Shown here: in pieces, positions 9,122-17,739 of the stretch | Position numbering within the stretch: position 1 is the stretch's first letter | Layout of the letters: each line of letters begins with the position of its first letter | Assembly (NCBI RefSeq): GCF_900105515.1 | Contig: NZ_FNSY01000001.1 | Location: 1,860,001 to 1,924,000, forward strand | Length of the DNA: 64,000 nucleotides | Direction: 5' to 3' | Origin: Streptomyces sp. 2131.1 | GTDB lineage: Bacteria > Actinomycetota > Actinomycetes > Streptomycetales > Streptomycetaceae | The notes under the pieces: model-generated | Told to the model about the DNA's origin: nothing | Databases searched by the model: none | Seen by the model: only the letters and a program-made list of their open reading frames with translations | Position numbers and translations under genes: made by a program

Positions 9122-9946
9122 TCAGGCCGGAGCGACGTCCCCGGAGGGCGACGGGTCGGCAGGGGTGTCGGCGGCCCCTCCGTCGGCAGCGGCCTTCGCC
9201 GCCGCCTCCCGTGCTTCCGCGGCGGCGCTGATCTCGCGCCAGGCGGACTCCGCCGCCTGCTGCTCCGCTTCCTTCTTGCTACGGCCGGTGCCGGTGCCGT
9301 ACGAGACACCACCGACGCGGGCGGCAGCAGTGAAGGTCTTCTCGTGGTCCGGGCCGGTCTCCGTGACGAGGTACTCGGGTACTCCGAGGCTCTCGCTCGC
9401 GGTGAGCTCCTGGAGGCTGGTCTTCCAGTCCAGGCCGGCACCGAGGTTCGAGGACCTGTCGATCAGCGGATCGAAGAGCCGGTGAACCAGCTCCGATGCC
9501 GCGTCGAGGCCCTGATCGAGATAGACCGCGCCGATCACCGCTTCCAGGGTGTCGGCGAGGATGGATGCCTTGTCCCGGCCACCCGTGCCCTCTTCACCTC
9601 GGCCGAGCCGGATGAAGGAGCCGAGTTCGAGGCCGCGGCCCACCTCCGCAAGCGCACGCGAGTTGACCACCGCGGCCCGCAACTTGGCCAGCTGGCCTTC
9701 GGGCAGGTCGGGGTGGGTACGGTACAGCGTGTCCGTGACCACGAGACCGAGCACGGAGTCCCCGAGGAACTCCAGCCGCTCGTTCGTGGGCAGACCGCCG
9801 TTCTCGTACGCGTACGAACGGTGGGTCAGCGCACGCACCAGAAGGGCGGACTCGAGTTGGTACCCGAGCCGCCCTTCCAGAAGCGTGTGGGACGAGGCTG
9901 TGTTGACGTTGTCTGCCTGCTTCTTGGCGTGGGACAACTCAGACAT
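9122..9946 (-). CDS. rnc: Ribonuclease III
   Basis: Double-strand-specific endoribonuclease of 274 residues that processes rRNA and structured mRNAs. The signature [12 protein letters not shown] (from residue 57) carries the catalytic acidic cluster, with further acidic residues in [14 protein letters not shown] double-stranded RNA-binding domain follows (about 175-245), then an Ala-rich tail. In S. coelicolor this gene is absB, a global regulator of antibiotic production. ATG at 9946 is chosen because GAGAGG stands just upstream; a GTG at 9958 is an alternative that adds four residues. The gene starts about 20 bases after rpmF ends, so rpmF and rnc are probably co-transcribed. Confidence 0.96.
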   Translation of the reverse strand: MSELSHAKKQADNVNTASSHTLLEGRLGYQLESALLVRALTHRSYAYENGGLPTNERLEFLGDSVLGLVVTDTLYRTHPDLPEGQLAKLRAAVVNSRALAEVGRGLELGSFIRLGRGEEGTGGRDKASILADTLEAVIGAVYLDQGLDAASELVHRLFDPLIDRSSNLGAGLDWKTSLQELTASESLGVPEYLVTETGPDHEKTFTAAARVGGVSYGTGTGRSKKEAEQQAAESAWREISAAAEAREAAAKAAADGGAADTPADPSPSGDVAPA

Positions 9947-9965
9947 CGGGCCTCTCACCAGCCGC

Positions 9966-10139
9966 TCAGACCTCGAGGACCTGGCGCTTGTTGTACGTGC
10001 CGCAGCTGGGGCACGCGATGTGCTGCAGCTTCGGCTCCTGGCAGCGCTCGCACGAAACCAGGGTGGGGACCGCAGCCTTCCACTGCGACCGGCGGTGGCG
10101 CGTGTTGCTGCGCGACATCTTCCGCTTCGGAACAGCCAC
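9966..10139 (-). CDS. rpmF: 50S ribosomal protein L32
   Basis: A 57-residue ribosomal protein with the typical basic N-terminus [20 protein letters not shown] zinc ribbon follows, formed by CERC and CPSC, so this is the zinc-containing (C+) form. GTG start at 10139. The stop of the upstream DUF177 gene is only two bases away. This DUF177-rpmF pair is very widely conserved and links rRNA-related assembly functions with L32. Confidence 0.97.
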   Translation of the reverse strand: MAVPKRKMSRSNTRHRRSQWKAAVPTLVSCERCQEPKLQHIACPSCGTYNKRQVLEV

Positions 10140-10141
10140 GG

Positions 10142-10783
10142 CTACTTCTCCTGCTTCTTGTCGACGCCGGGTGCGGCGCCGCCCATGTTGTCCTTCTCGC
10201 CGTCCTGAACGGTCTCGGCGAGTCCTTGCAGTGCCGCCCAACGAGCGTCGACGGCATCGTGGTGGTGGCCCGGATTCTCGTCCAGCCGGACTCCGCATTC
10301 GGAGCACAGACCGGCACAGGATTCCTTGCACACCGGCTGCATCGGCAGTGCGAGCACCACCGCATCACGCAGCACCGGCTCGAGGTCGAACAGGCCGTCC
10401 TCGAGAAAAAGCCTGTCCTCGTCGTCCTCGGCGTCGTCGACCGGGTCCGCGGGCTTGCCGTGGTTCCGGTCATCGGCGTCAGGGTACGAGAACATCTCCT
10501 GGAAGTCCGCCTCGACCTTTCGGTTCAGCGGCTCCAGACACCTTACGCACTCCCCCTCGACCGCCGCACGGGCGGTCCCGGTGACGAGCACGCCCTCCAT
10601 GACGGATTCGAGACGGAGGTCGAGCTCCACCGGAGCGCCCTCGGGCACTCCGATGACGTCGGCGATGCCGAGGTCGGCGGGAGCGTCCGCCGTACGGGTC
10701 AGCCGCTTCATGGCACCCGGACGCCGGCCCAGCTCGTGCGTGTCGAACACGAGGGGGTTTCGGTGGTCGAGCTGGCCGTTCAG
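10142..10783 (-). CDS. DUF177/YceD-family protein (start uncertain, possibly CTG)
   Basis: A YceD-type protein, a family linked in bacteria and plastids to 23S rRNA accumulation and co-encoded with L32. The conserved core is [22 protein letters not shown] followed by a second Cys pair in [13 protein letters not shown]. An acidic loop (DDAEDDEDR) lies between them. The family-like N-terminus reads [19 protein letters not shown]. The best start I can see is a CTG at 10783 with AGGA six bases upstream. The next standard start in frame is a GTG at 10909, whose extra 42 residues look like non-coding sequence. Coordinates of the 5' end are therefore tentative. Confidence 0.85.
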   Translation of the reverse strand: MNGQLDHRNPLVFDTHELGRRPGAMKRLTRTADAPADLGIADVIGVPEGAPVELDLRLESVMEGVLVTGTARAAVEGECVRCLEPLNRKVEADFQEMFSYPDADDRNHGKPADPVDDAEDDEDRLFLEDGLFDLEPVLRDAVVLALPMQPVCKESCAGLCSECGVRLDENPGHHHDAVDARWAALQGLAETVQDGEKDNMGGAAPGVDKKQEK

Positions 10784-10956
10784 GGCTTTTCCTGCTTTCG
10801 GATCGAACGCGTCACGCGTGGTGTGGGGAGGGGCCGACCGGTCCGGAGTCGAAGCGGGCAGCCGGGATCGCGGACATACGCGCGACCGAAGAGCCAGGAT
10901 ACTGGACACACCGCCCAGCTCCCAATCCGGTCCCGGAAGGACCCCGGGCCGGCCGG

Positions 10957-12105
10957 TCAGCGCTCCTGTTCGTAGCGGCGCAGCTGGTCCAGGTCGATCA
11001 TGCTGGTGTCGAACAGGCTGGTCTCGTCCAGGGCGCCCTCGCCGTGCTGCTGGTGGGGCTGCTGGGACGGGACGGGCTGCTGCCAGGCGTCGTAGCCGCC
11101 CTGGGCCTGCATCGCGTGCTGTGCCTGGTTCTGGTCGTAGCCCTGCTGCTGGTAGGCGGCGTACGGGTCGGACTGCTGCTGGTAGCCGTAGACGTCCTGC
11201 TGGGCGTGCTGGTCGTGCGGGACCCCGTACGCGTCCTGCTGCGGCGCTTCCTGGTAGCCGTCCTGCTGCTGGACCCGCTGGTCCTGGTAGCCGTAGCCCT
11301 GGGCGTACTGCGGTTCCGGCTGACCGTACTGCGGCTCGGTCTGGTGCGGGATCTGGAGCGGCTGCGGGGCGGCGACCTCGGCCAGTCCGGCCCAGTGGTC
11401 CTCGTCACTGGTGTGCCCCTGCTCGCCGGCCGCGTCCTGGGCGGCGATGTGCGCGCCCAGCTCGTCGGTGGCGACCCGGCCGTGCAGCTTCTGCCGGCCG
11501 CGGCCGACGGCCTCCAGGGTCTTGGCGAGCACCGCCTCGAAGGCGCCGAGCTTGGTGTCCACGTACGCGTCGGCGCGCTGCCGGAGCGTCTCCGGGTCGG
11601 CGCTGCGCTCGGGGGCCTCGGCGAAGTCGGGGTCCTCGTAGCCCTGCTCGTCGAAGCCCTGGCCGCGGCCGAGGAGCTTCTCGCGGCCGCGGTCGACGGA
11701 GCCGATGGTCTTGGTGAGGACGACCTCGAAGTTGGCGAGCTTGCTGTCGACGTACTCGTCGGCCTCGGCGCGGACCTCGTCGGCCTCCTTGCGGGCCTCG
11801 GTGAGGATGCGGTCGGCCTCGGCCTGGGAGCGCCGGGCGATCTCGGTGTCGGAGATCAGGGCGGTGCGCTCGGCGTGGGCGTTCTCGATGATGCGGCCGG
11901 CCTCCTGGCGGGCCTGTTCGACGAGCTGCTCGTGGCCGCCGATGACCTCCGCGGCCTGGGCGAGCGAGCCGGGCAGGGCCTCGCGCACCTCTTCGAGCAT
12001 CGCGAGCAGTTCGGCGCGGTTGACCACGCAGGACGCCGACATGGGCATGGACCGGGCGTTCCCGACCGTGTCGACGATCTCGTCGAGCTTCTTCTGCACG
12101 TCCAC
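10957..12105 (-). CDS. Coiled-coil protein with Gln/Tyr-rich tail (F0 subunit b-like / DivIVA-like stalk)
   Basis: A 382-residue cytoplasmic protein. Residues about 35-115 form a long Ala/Glu/Arg coiled coil similar in texture to ATP synthase subunit b and DivIVA-like proteins. Two related segments of about 34 residues follow (about 115-148 and 178-211), each with the pattern Y-V-D-x-K-L-x-x-F-E-x-V-L-x-K-T. The tail from about 250 to 360 is rich in Gln, Tyr and Pro and probably disordered, ending in a conserved-looking LDQLRRYEQER. GTG start at 12105. Such proteins occur beside coaD in streptomycetes; a role in scaffolding or polar growth is possible but is only inferred from the architecture. 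Confidence 0.8.
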   Translation of the reverse strand: MDVQKKLDEIVDTVGNARSMPMSASCVVNRAELLAMLEEVREALPGSLAQAAEVIGGHEQLVEQARQEAGRIIENAHAERTALISDTEIARRSQAEADRILTEARKEADEVRAEADEYVDSKLANFEVVLTKTIGSVDRGREKLLGRGQGFDEQGYEDPDFAEAPERSADPETLRQRADAYVDTKLGAFEAVLAKTLEAVGRGRQKLHGRVATDELGAHIAAQDAAGEQGHTSDEDHWAGLAEVAAPQPLQIPHQTEPQYGQPEPQYAQGYGYQDQRVQQQDGYQEAPQQDAYGVPHDQHAQQDVYGYQQQSDPYAAYQQQGYDQNQAQHAMQAQGGYDAWQQPVPSQQPHQQHGEGALDETSLFDTSMIDLDQLRRYEQER

Positions 12106-12215
12106 CGTGTGCTCGCCACTCTCTACTGCCGGTTGGAGACGGACGGGACGACTGTACGGCCAGTCGGCTCCCGTCCGACACCTGTGGTGCGTACGGCTGA
12201 CGCGCGGTCAGTGGC

Positions 12216-12725
12216 TCAGGGCTGCGCGAGGCGTTCGGTCAGGGCCTCCTGGACGACCGGCGGCAGCAGGTGGGACACGTCGCCGCCCCAGGTGGCCACC
12301 TCCTTGACCAAGGAGGAGGACAGGAAGCTGTAGGTGGGGTTGGTCGGCACGAAGAGCGTCTCGACGCCGGAGAGCCCGTTGTTCATCTGGGCCATCTGGA
12401 GTTCGTAGTCGAAGTCGCTGACGGCCCGCAGGCCCTTCACGATCGCCGGGATGTCGCGCTGCTTGCAGAAGTCGACGAGGAGGCCGTGGAATGCCTCGAC
12501 CTCGACGTTGCCGAACTCGGCGGTGACCTGGCGGATGAGGTCTATCCGCTCGTCGACCGTGAAGAGGCCCTTCTTGGACTGGTTGATCATCACCGCGACG
12601 TGCACGACGTCGTACAGCTTCGAGGCTCGGCCGATGATGTCGAGATGTCCGTTGGTGATGGGGTCGAACGACCCCGGGCATACGGCGCGGCGCAACTTGA
12701 TTCCCTCGCTCTCCGGTCCGGTCAT
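12216..12725 (-). CDS. coaD: Phosphopantetheine adenylyltransferase
   Basis: Catalyses ATP plus 4'-phosphopantetheine to dephospho-CoA, the penultimate step of coenzyme A synthesis. The nucleotidyltransferase motif [13 protein letters not shown] with the T/HxGH-type His is at the N-terminus. [20 protein letters not shown] and [13 protein letters not shown] complete the active site. Length is 169 residues, matching the family. The ATG at 12725 overlaps the rsmD stop in an ATGA, so the two genes are translationally coupled, a very common arrangement. Confidence 0.96.
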   Translation of the reverse strand: MTGPESEGIKLRRAVCPGSFDPITNGHLDIIGRASKLYDVVHVAVMINQSKKGLFTVDERIDLIRQVTAEFGNVEVEAFHGLLVDFCKQRDIPAIVKGLRAVSDFDYELQMAQMNNGLSGVETLFVPTNPTYSFLSSSLVKEVATWGGDVSHLLPPVVQEALTERLAQP

Positions 12726-13306
12726 CGTGCGTCTTCGCACGTAGCGGCGGCGCGACCGTACCAAAGCGTCCCCTCGCCGTAGCGACGGGCCCGCAATGGC
12801 TCGAAACCCTTGGGCCAGCTGAATTCTCCGCCTCTGGTGCTGCGTTCCACGGTGACGAGCGCGTCGCCCGTGAGCCACCCCTGGGCACGGAGTGTGAGCA
12901 GGATCTCGCGAAGATCGTCGTCGGTGACGGCGTACGGCGGGTCCAGGAAGATCACGTCGTACGGTTCGGCGGGTGCCGGGCCCGTCACGATCTGTTCCGC
13001 TTTGCCGCCGCGGACCTCGGCGCCGGGCAGGCCCAGGGTGCGGGCGTTGTCCTTCACGGTGCGCAGGGCCTTGGCGTCGGCCTCGACGAGCAGGGCGTGG
13101 GCGGCGCCCCGGGAGAGGGCTTCGAGGCCGACGGCGCCGGAGCCGGCGTAGAGATCGGCGATCCGGACGCCGTCCAGGGTGCCCAGGAGCGCCTGCCAGG
13201 TGGAGAACAGGCCCTCGCGCGCGCGGTCGGATGTGGGCCGGGTGCCGGTGCCGGGCGGGACGGCCAGGCGGCGTCCGCCGGCCACGCCTGCGATCACGCG
13301 GGTCAT
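12722..13306 (-). CDS. rsmD: 16S rRNA (guanine-N2) methyltransferase RsmD
   Basis: SAM-dependent methyltransferase that modifies G966 (E. coli numbering) of 16S rRNA during 30S assembly. The protein starts [13 protein letters not shown]. It carries the SAM-binding motif [19 protein letters not shown] near residues 49-67 and the catalytic motif FLDPPY typical of N2-guanine methyltransferases. Length is 194 residues. ATG at 13306 has GAGGACC upstream; longer readings of the frame are not family sequence. It overlaps coaD by four bases and lies about 140 bases downstream of recG. Confidence 0.94.
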   Translation of the reverse strand: MTRVIAGVAGGRRLAVPPGTGTRPTSDRAREGLFSTWQALLGTLDGVRIADLYAGSGAVGLEALSRGAAHALLVEADAKALRTVKDNARTLGLPGAEVRGGKAEQIVTGPAPAEPYDVIFLDPPYAVTDDDLREILLTLRAQGWLTGDALVTVERSTRGGEFSWPKGFEPLRARRYGEGTLWYGRAAATCEDAR

Positions 13307-13447
13307 GGGTGACTGGTCCTCGGGTCGGGGCGGCGCTCGGGGTGCCGTGGGCGCCGTACCTCCCACGATATGGCGTCGGGGAGGGGCGGGCTTCCCGGGG
13401 CGGGCGGGGGTGGGCCGGGGACACGCCGGGGCGGCGGCCCTCCGGCC

Positions 13448-15664
13448 TCACCCCTTGTCCAGGTACTCCTCGCGCTCCTTGTCGAGCAGGGCGTCCAGGG
13501 CGGTGCGCAGCTCGGGCAGGTGCTCCAGCTCGGGGTCTGCGGCGACGACGGCTACGGCCTCCTGGCGGGCGGCGGCGATGACCTCCTCGTCGTCGATGAC
13601 GTTCAGGACGCGCAGCGAGGAGCGGACCCCGGACTGGGCCTGGCCGAGCACATCGCCCTCGCGGCGCTGTTCGAGGTCGATACGGGAGAGCTCGAAGCCG
13701 TCCAGCGTGGCGGCGACGGCGCCGAGGCGGGCGCGGGCGGGGCTCGCCTCGTGGGCCTCGGTGACCAGCAGGCAGAGGCCGGGGGCGGAGCCCCGGCCGA
13801 CCCGGCCGCGCAGCTGGTGCAGCTGGGAGACGCCGAAGCGGTCGGCGTCCATGATCACCATGGCGGTGGCGTTGGGGACGTTGACGCCGACCTCGATGAC
13901 GGTGGTCGCCACCAGGACGTCGACGTCGCCGGCGGCGAAGCGGCGCATCACGTCGTCCTTGTCGTCGGGCTGCATCCTGCCGTGCAGCACCTCGACGCGC
14001 AGGCCGTGCAGGGGGCCCTTGGCGAGCTGTTCGGCGATCTCCAGGACGGCGAGCGGCGGACGCTTGTCGGCCGTCGCCTCCTCCTCGGCGGTCTTCTTCT
14101 TCCCCTTCTTCCCCGGGTCGTCCTCGTCGTCCCCGATGCGGGGGCAGACCACGTACGCCTGGTGGCCGTTCTCCACCTCCTCGCGGACGCGTTCCCAGGC
14201 GCGGCTGAGGAAGTGCGGCTTGTCCTTGGCGGGGACGACGTGGCTGGCGATGGGCGAGCGGCCGGCCGGGAGCTGGTCGAGGACGGAGGTCTCCAGGTCG
14301 CCGAAGACCGTCATGGCGACCGTGCGCGGGATGGGGGTGGCGGTCATGACGAGCAGGTGCGGCGGCTGTTTGCCCTTGGAACGGAGGGCGTCACGCTGCT
14401 CGACCCCGAAACGGTGCTGCTCGTCCACGACGACCAGGCCCAGGTCGTGGAACTTGACCTTGTCCTCGATCAGGGCGTGCGTCCCGATGACGACGCCGGC
14501 CTCGCCGGTGACCAGGTCGAGCAGCGCCTGCCGACGGGCGGCGGTGCCCATGGACCCGGTGAGCAGGACGACCTTGGTGCCCTGGTCGGAGCCGCCCAGC
14601 ATGCCCCCTTCGGCCAGCTCCCCCATCATCTCGGTGATGGAGCGGTGGTGCTGCTGGGCGAGGACCTCGGTGGGGGCGAGCATCGCGGCCTGGCCGCCGG
14701 CATCGACCACGGCGAGCATGGCGCGCAGGGCCACCATCGTCTTCCCGGAGCCGACTTCGCCCTGGAGGAGGCGGTGCATGGGGTGCTCGGTGGCGAGGTC
14801 GTCGAAGATCTCCTTGGAAACCTTCTGCTGGCCGTCGGTGAGTGTGAACGGCAGCTTGGCGTCGAACGCGTCGAGGAGGCCGCCGGGGGTAGGCCTGCGG
14901 GCGACGGCCGGGAGCTGGGTGTCGGCGTACCTGCGGCGGGCCAGGGCGACCTGGAGGACGAACGCCTCGTCCCACTTGAGCCGGTCCCGGGCCGCCGCCA
15001 CGTCGGCCTTGGTGGCGGGCCGGTGGATCTTCAGCAGGGCCTCGGGCAGGGGTGTGAAGCCGCGGCCCTCGCGCAGGGATGCGGGCAGCGGGTCGACGGC
15101 CTCCCGGGCGCTGGGCAGTACGGCGTCGACCGCCTTGGCGATCCGCCAGGAGTCGAGCTGCTTGCAGGCGGGGTAGATCGGCAGCAGCTTGCCCGCGAAG
15201 GCGTCGACGGCCTCGGTCGCCTCGGCGTCGTCCCCGGGGTCGGCGTCGAGCAGCTGGTAAGTGGGGTGGGCGAGCTGCGTCTTGCGGTTGAAGACGGAGA
15301 CCTTGCCGGCGAACATGGCGCGCCGGCCGGGCAGCAGCTCCTTGTGCGGCTTGTGGACGCCGTGGCCGAAGAAGACGAGCTGGAGGCGGCCGTGGCCGTC
15401 GGTGAGGGTGACTTCGAGGCGCTTGCCGCGTCCGCCGTTGAACGTGAGGACGCGGGCGTCGGCGACCTGCGCGACGACCGTGACGTGCTCGTCGAGCGGG
15501 AGATCGGTCAGCGCCGTGAGCCGGCCGCGCTCCTCGTACCGGCGCGGGTAGTGATGCAGGAGATCACCGACCGTGTGCAGGTCGAGGTGCTCGGCCATCA
15601 CCTTCGCGGTGGGACCGCCGAGCAGCTTCTTCAGGGGTTCGTCGAACGCAGACACGCGATCCAT
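13448..15664 (-). CDS. recG: ATP-dependent DNA helicase RecG
   Basis: Superfamily 2 helicase of 738 residues that remodels stalled replication forks and branches Holliday junctions. An N-terminal wedge/OB domain (about 60-160) binds the fork. Helicase motifs follow: [12 protein letters not shown] (Walker A), [13 protein letters not shown] (DEQH box), MTATPIPRT (motif III) and the C-terminal [14 protein letters not shown] and QLRGRVGRG motifs. A Lys/Glu-rich loop ([15 protein letters not shown]) interrupts the second RecA domain and looks like a surface insertion. ATG at 15664 gives the usual MDRV N-terminus. In S. coelicolor the next gene in this direction is, from memory, the DAK-domain gene; here an HSP90/TPR unit lies between. 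Confidence 0.96.
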   Translation of the reverse strand: MDRVSAFDEPLKKLLGGPTAKVMAEHLDLHTVGDLLHHYPRRYEERGRLTALTDLPLDEHVTVVAQVADARVLTFNGGRGKRLEVTLTDGHGRLQLVFFGHGVHKPHKELLPGRRAMFAGKVSVFNRKTQLAHPTYQLLDADPGDDAEATEAVDAFAGKLLPIYPACKQLDSWRIAKAVDAVLPSAREAVDPLPASLREGRGFTPLPEALLKIHRPATKADVAAARDRLKWDEAFVLQVALARRRYADTQLPAVARRPTPGGLLDAFDAKLPFTLTDGQQKVSKEIFDDLATEHPMHRLLQGEVGSGKTMVALRAMLAVVDAGGQAAMLAPTEVLAQQHHRSITEMMGELAEGGMLGGSDQGTKVVLLTGSMGTAARRQALLDLVTGEAGVVIGTHALIEDKVKFHDLGLVVVDEQHRFGVEQRDALRSKGKQPPHLLVMTATPIPRTVAMTVFGDLETSVLDQLPAGRSPIASHVVPAKDKPHFLSRAWERVREEVENGHQAYVVCPRIGDDEDDPGKKGKKKTAEEEATADKRPPLAVLEIAEQLAKGPLHGLRVEVLHGRMQPDDKDDVMRRFAAGDVDVLVATTVIEVGVNVPNATAMVIMDADRFGVSQLHQLRGRVGRGSAPGLCLLVTEAHEASPARARLGAVAATLDGFELSRIDLEQRREGDVLGQAQSGVRSSLRVLNVIDDEEVIAAARQEAVAVVAADPELEHLPELRTALDALLDKEREEYLDKG

Positions 15665-15846
15665 TGCACACCACGGCAGTGACAGTTGTCCGTCGGGCGC
15701 CGCCGGACCCCGGAAACTCCTGGTCGGAATCGTGATGCGACCCTAGGATCGGCTCCCCCACACCTCCCGTACGCGATCACCTCCCCGGGATCGCCCGACC
15801 CGCGCTGTCATCAGGCATCCCCTGTCCCCCCACCGGCGCTGCGACG

Positions 15847-17739
15847 ATGACATCTGAGACTTCAGCAACCGAATCCGCCGTCACCAGGGAACCGCACACC
15901 TTCCAGGTGGATCTGCGCGGGCTGGTCGACCTCCTCTCCCATCACCTCTACTCCTCGCCCCGCGTCTATCTGCGCGAGCTGCTCCAGAACGCCGTCGACG
16001 CCATCACAGCCCGCCGCGCCGAGGAGCCGGACACGCCCGCGCTGGTGCGGCTGTACGCGGAGGAGGGCCGGCTGCGGGTGGAGGACAGCGGCATCGGCCT
16101 GACCGAGGCGGATGTGCACAGCCTGCTCGCCACGATCGGCCGCAGCTCCAAGCGGGACGGTGCCGAGGGCCTCGCCTCGGCGCGTGCCGGGTTCCTCGGG
16201 CAGTTCGGCATCGGGCTGCTGGCGTGCTTCGTGGTGGCCGCCGAGATCCGCGTGGTGAGCCGGTCCGCCCGGACGCCCGGACAGCCGCCCGTGGAGTGGT
16301 GTGCGCGGGACGACGGTTCGTACACCGTCCGTACGCTGCCCGACAGCGCGCGCCCGGAGCCCGGGACGACGGTGCATCTGACCGCCCGGCCGGGCAGCGC
16401 AGAATGGCTGACCGAGGAGCGGGTGCTGTCGCTGGCCCGTGACTTCGGTTCGCTGCTGCCGTACGACGTCCGGGTCGGCGAGGCGGCCGTCACCGCGCTG
16501 CCGGCGGTGTGGGACCGGCCGTACCCGAGCCCGGCCGCGCGGCGGGTCGCGCTGGCGCGCCACTGCCACGAGCAGTTCGGCTTCACCCCGCTCGACACGA
16601 TCGACCTCGCGCTGCCGGCGGCGGGGATACGCGGGGTGGCGCACGTCCTGCCGTCGGCGGTCAGCCCGGCGCAGCGGGCGGGCCACCGTGTTCATCTCAA
16701 GGGCATGCTGCTGACGGACCGGGCGGACGAACTGCTGCCCGAGTGGGCGTTCTTCGTGCGGTGCGTGATCGACACGGACAGCCTGCGGCCCACCGCCTCG
16801 CGGGAGGCGCTGTACGCGGACGAGACGCTGGCGGCCGTACGGGACGCGCTGGGCGACCGGATCAGGGAGTGGCTGACCGGACTCGCCGCGGGGGACCCGG
16901 AGCGGCTGGCGCAGTTCCTCGGCGTGCACCACCTCGGCGTGAAGTCGCTGGCCCGGCACGACGACGCGATGTGGCGGACGATGCTGCCGTGGCTGCCGTT
17001 CGAGACGACGGACGGGCGGCTGTCGCTGGAGGAGTTCGCCCGGCGCCACCCGGTGGTGCACTTCACGCGGTCCGTGGAGGAGTTCCGGCAGGTCGCGCCG
17101 ATCGCGTCCGCGCAGGGCATCGGGGTCGTCAACGGCGGCTACACCTACGACACCGAGCTGGTCGAGCGACTGCCCGCGGCCCGGCCCGGGACGGTGGTCG
17201 CGGAGCTGGACGCGGACACGGTGACCGCGCATCTGGACGCCGTCGATCCGCGCGAGGAGCTGGCGCTCGGCCCGTTCCTGGCGGCGGCGCGCGCCCGGCT
17301 CGACCCGCTGGGCTGCGACGTGGTGCTGCGCGCCTTCCATCCGGTGACCACGCCGGCGCTGCACCTGGACGACCGGTCGGCCCGTCACGAGCAGGCGAGG
17401 GCGGAGGCCGAGGAGCAGGCGGACGACCTGTGGGCGGGCATCCTGGGCTCGCTGCGCGGGAGCGCGCCGCGCGCCCGGCTCGTACTGAACCAGCTCAATC
17501 CGCTGATCCGCCGGATCGGTGCGCTGGGCACCCCGGAGCTGGCCGCGACGGCGACGGAGGCGTTGTACGGGCAGGCCCTGCTGATGGCGCAACGGCCGCT
17601 GCGGCCGGCCGACTCGGCGCTGCTGAACCGCGCGTTCCTGGGGCTCCTGGAGTGGGCCGCGCCCCCGGCCGCACCGCCGGCCGCGCCGCCCGGAAGCGAC
17701 CGCATCCCGCCCGTGAACCCCCAGGAGGACGGCCGATGA
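15847..17739 (+). CDS. HSP90-family GHKL ATPase
   Basis: A 630-residue relative of HtpG/HSP90. The Bergerat ATP fold is intact: YLRELLQNAVDA with the catalytic Glu44 and Mg-binding Asn48, ED-SGIGL with Asp80, and GQFGIGLLACF at about 118-128 as the lid motif. The middle domain keeps the arginine loop RPTASREALY, equivalent to the catalytic Arg of yeast Hsp90. The C-terminal part is diverged and ends in an Ala/Pro-rich stretch with no MEEVD tail. An HSP90 with full catalytic residues should be an ATP-driven chaperone; its client is unknown. Its stop overlaps the ATG of the next gene, a large TPR-like protein, suggesting a dedicated partner. It is divergent from recG. ATG at 15847; the upstream region has no clear Shine-Dalgarno. 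Confidence 0.88.
   Translation: MTSETSATESAVTREPHTFQVDLRGLVDLLSHHLYSSPRVYLRELLQNAVDAITARRAEEPDTPALVRLYAEEGRLRVEDSGIGLTEADVHSLLATIGRSSKRDGAEGLASARAGFLGQFGIGLLACFVVAAEIRVVSRSARTPGQPPVEWCARDDGSYTVRTLPDSARPEPGTTVHLTARPGSAEWLTEERVLSLARDFGSLLPYDVRVGEAAVTALPAVWDRPYPSPAARRVALARHCHEQFGFTPLDTIDLALPAAGIRGVAHVLPSAVSPAQRAGHRVHLKGMLLTDRADELLPEWAFFVRCVIDTDSLRPTASREALYADETLAAVRDALGDRIREWLTGLAAGDPERLAQFLGVHHLGVKSLARHDDAMWRTMLPWLPFETTDGRLSLEEFARRHPVVHFTRSVEEFRQVAPIASAQGIGVVNGGYTYDTELVERLPAARPGTVVAELDADTVTAHLDAVDPREELALGPFLAAARARLDPLGCDVVLRAFHPVTTPALHLDDRSARHEQARAEAEEQADDLWAGILGSLRGSAPRARLVLNQLNPLIRRIGALGTPELAATATEALYGQALLMAQRPLRPADSALLNRAFLGLLEWAAPPAAPPAAPPGSDRIPPVNPQEDGR

Noticed and set aside
9037..9441. An upstream extension of mutM into rnc
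   Set aside because: MutM needs Pro as the residue after the initiator, which is met only by the GTG at 9036 with AGGAG upstream.
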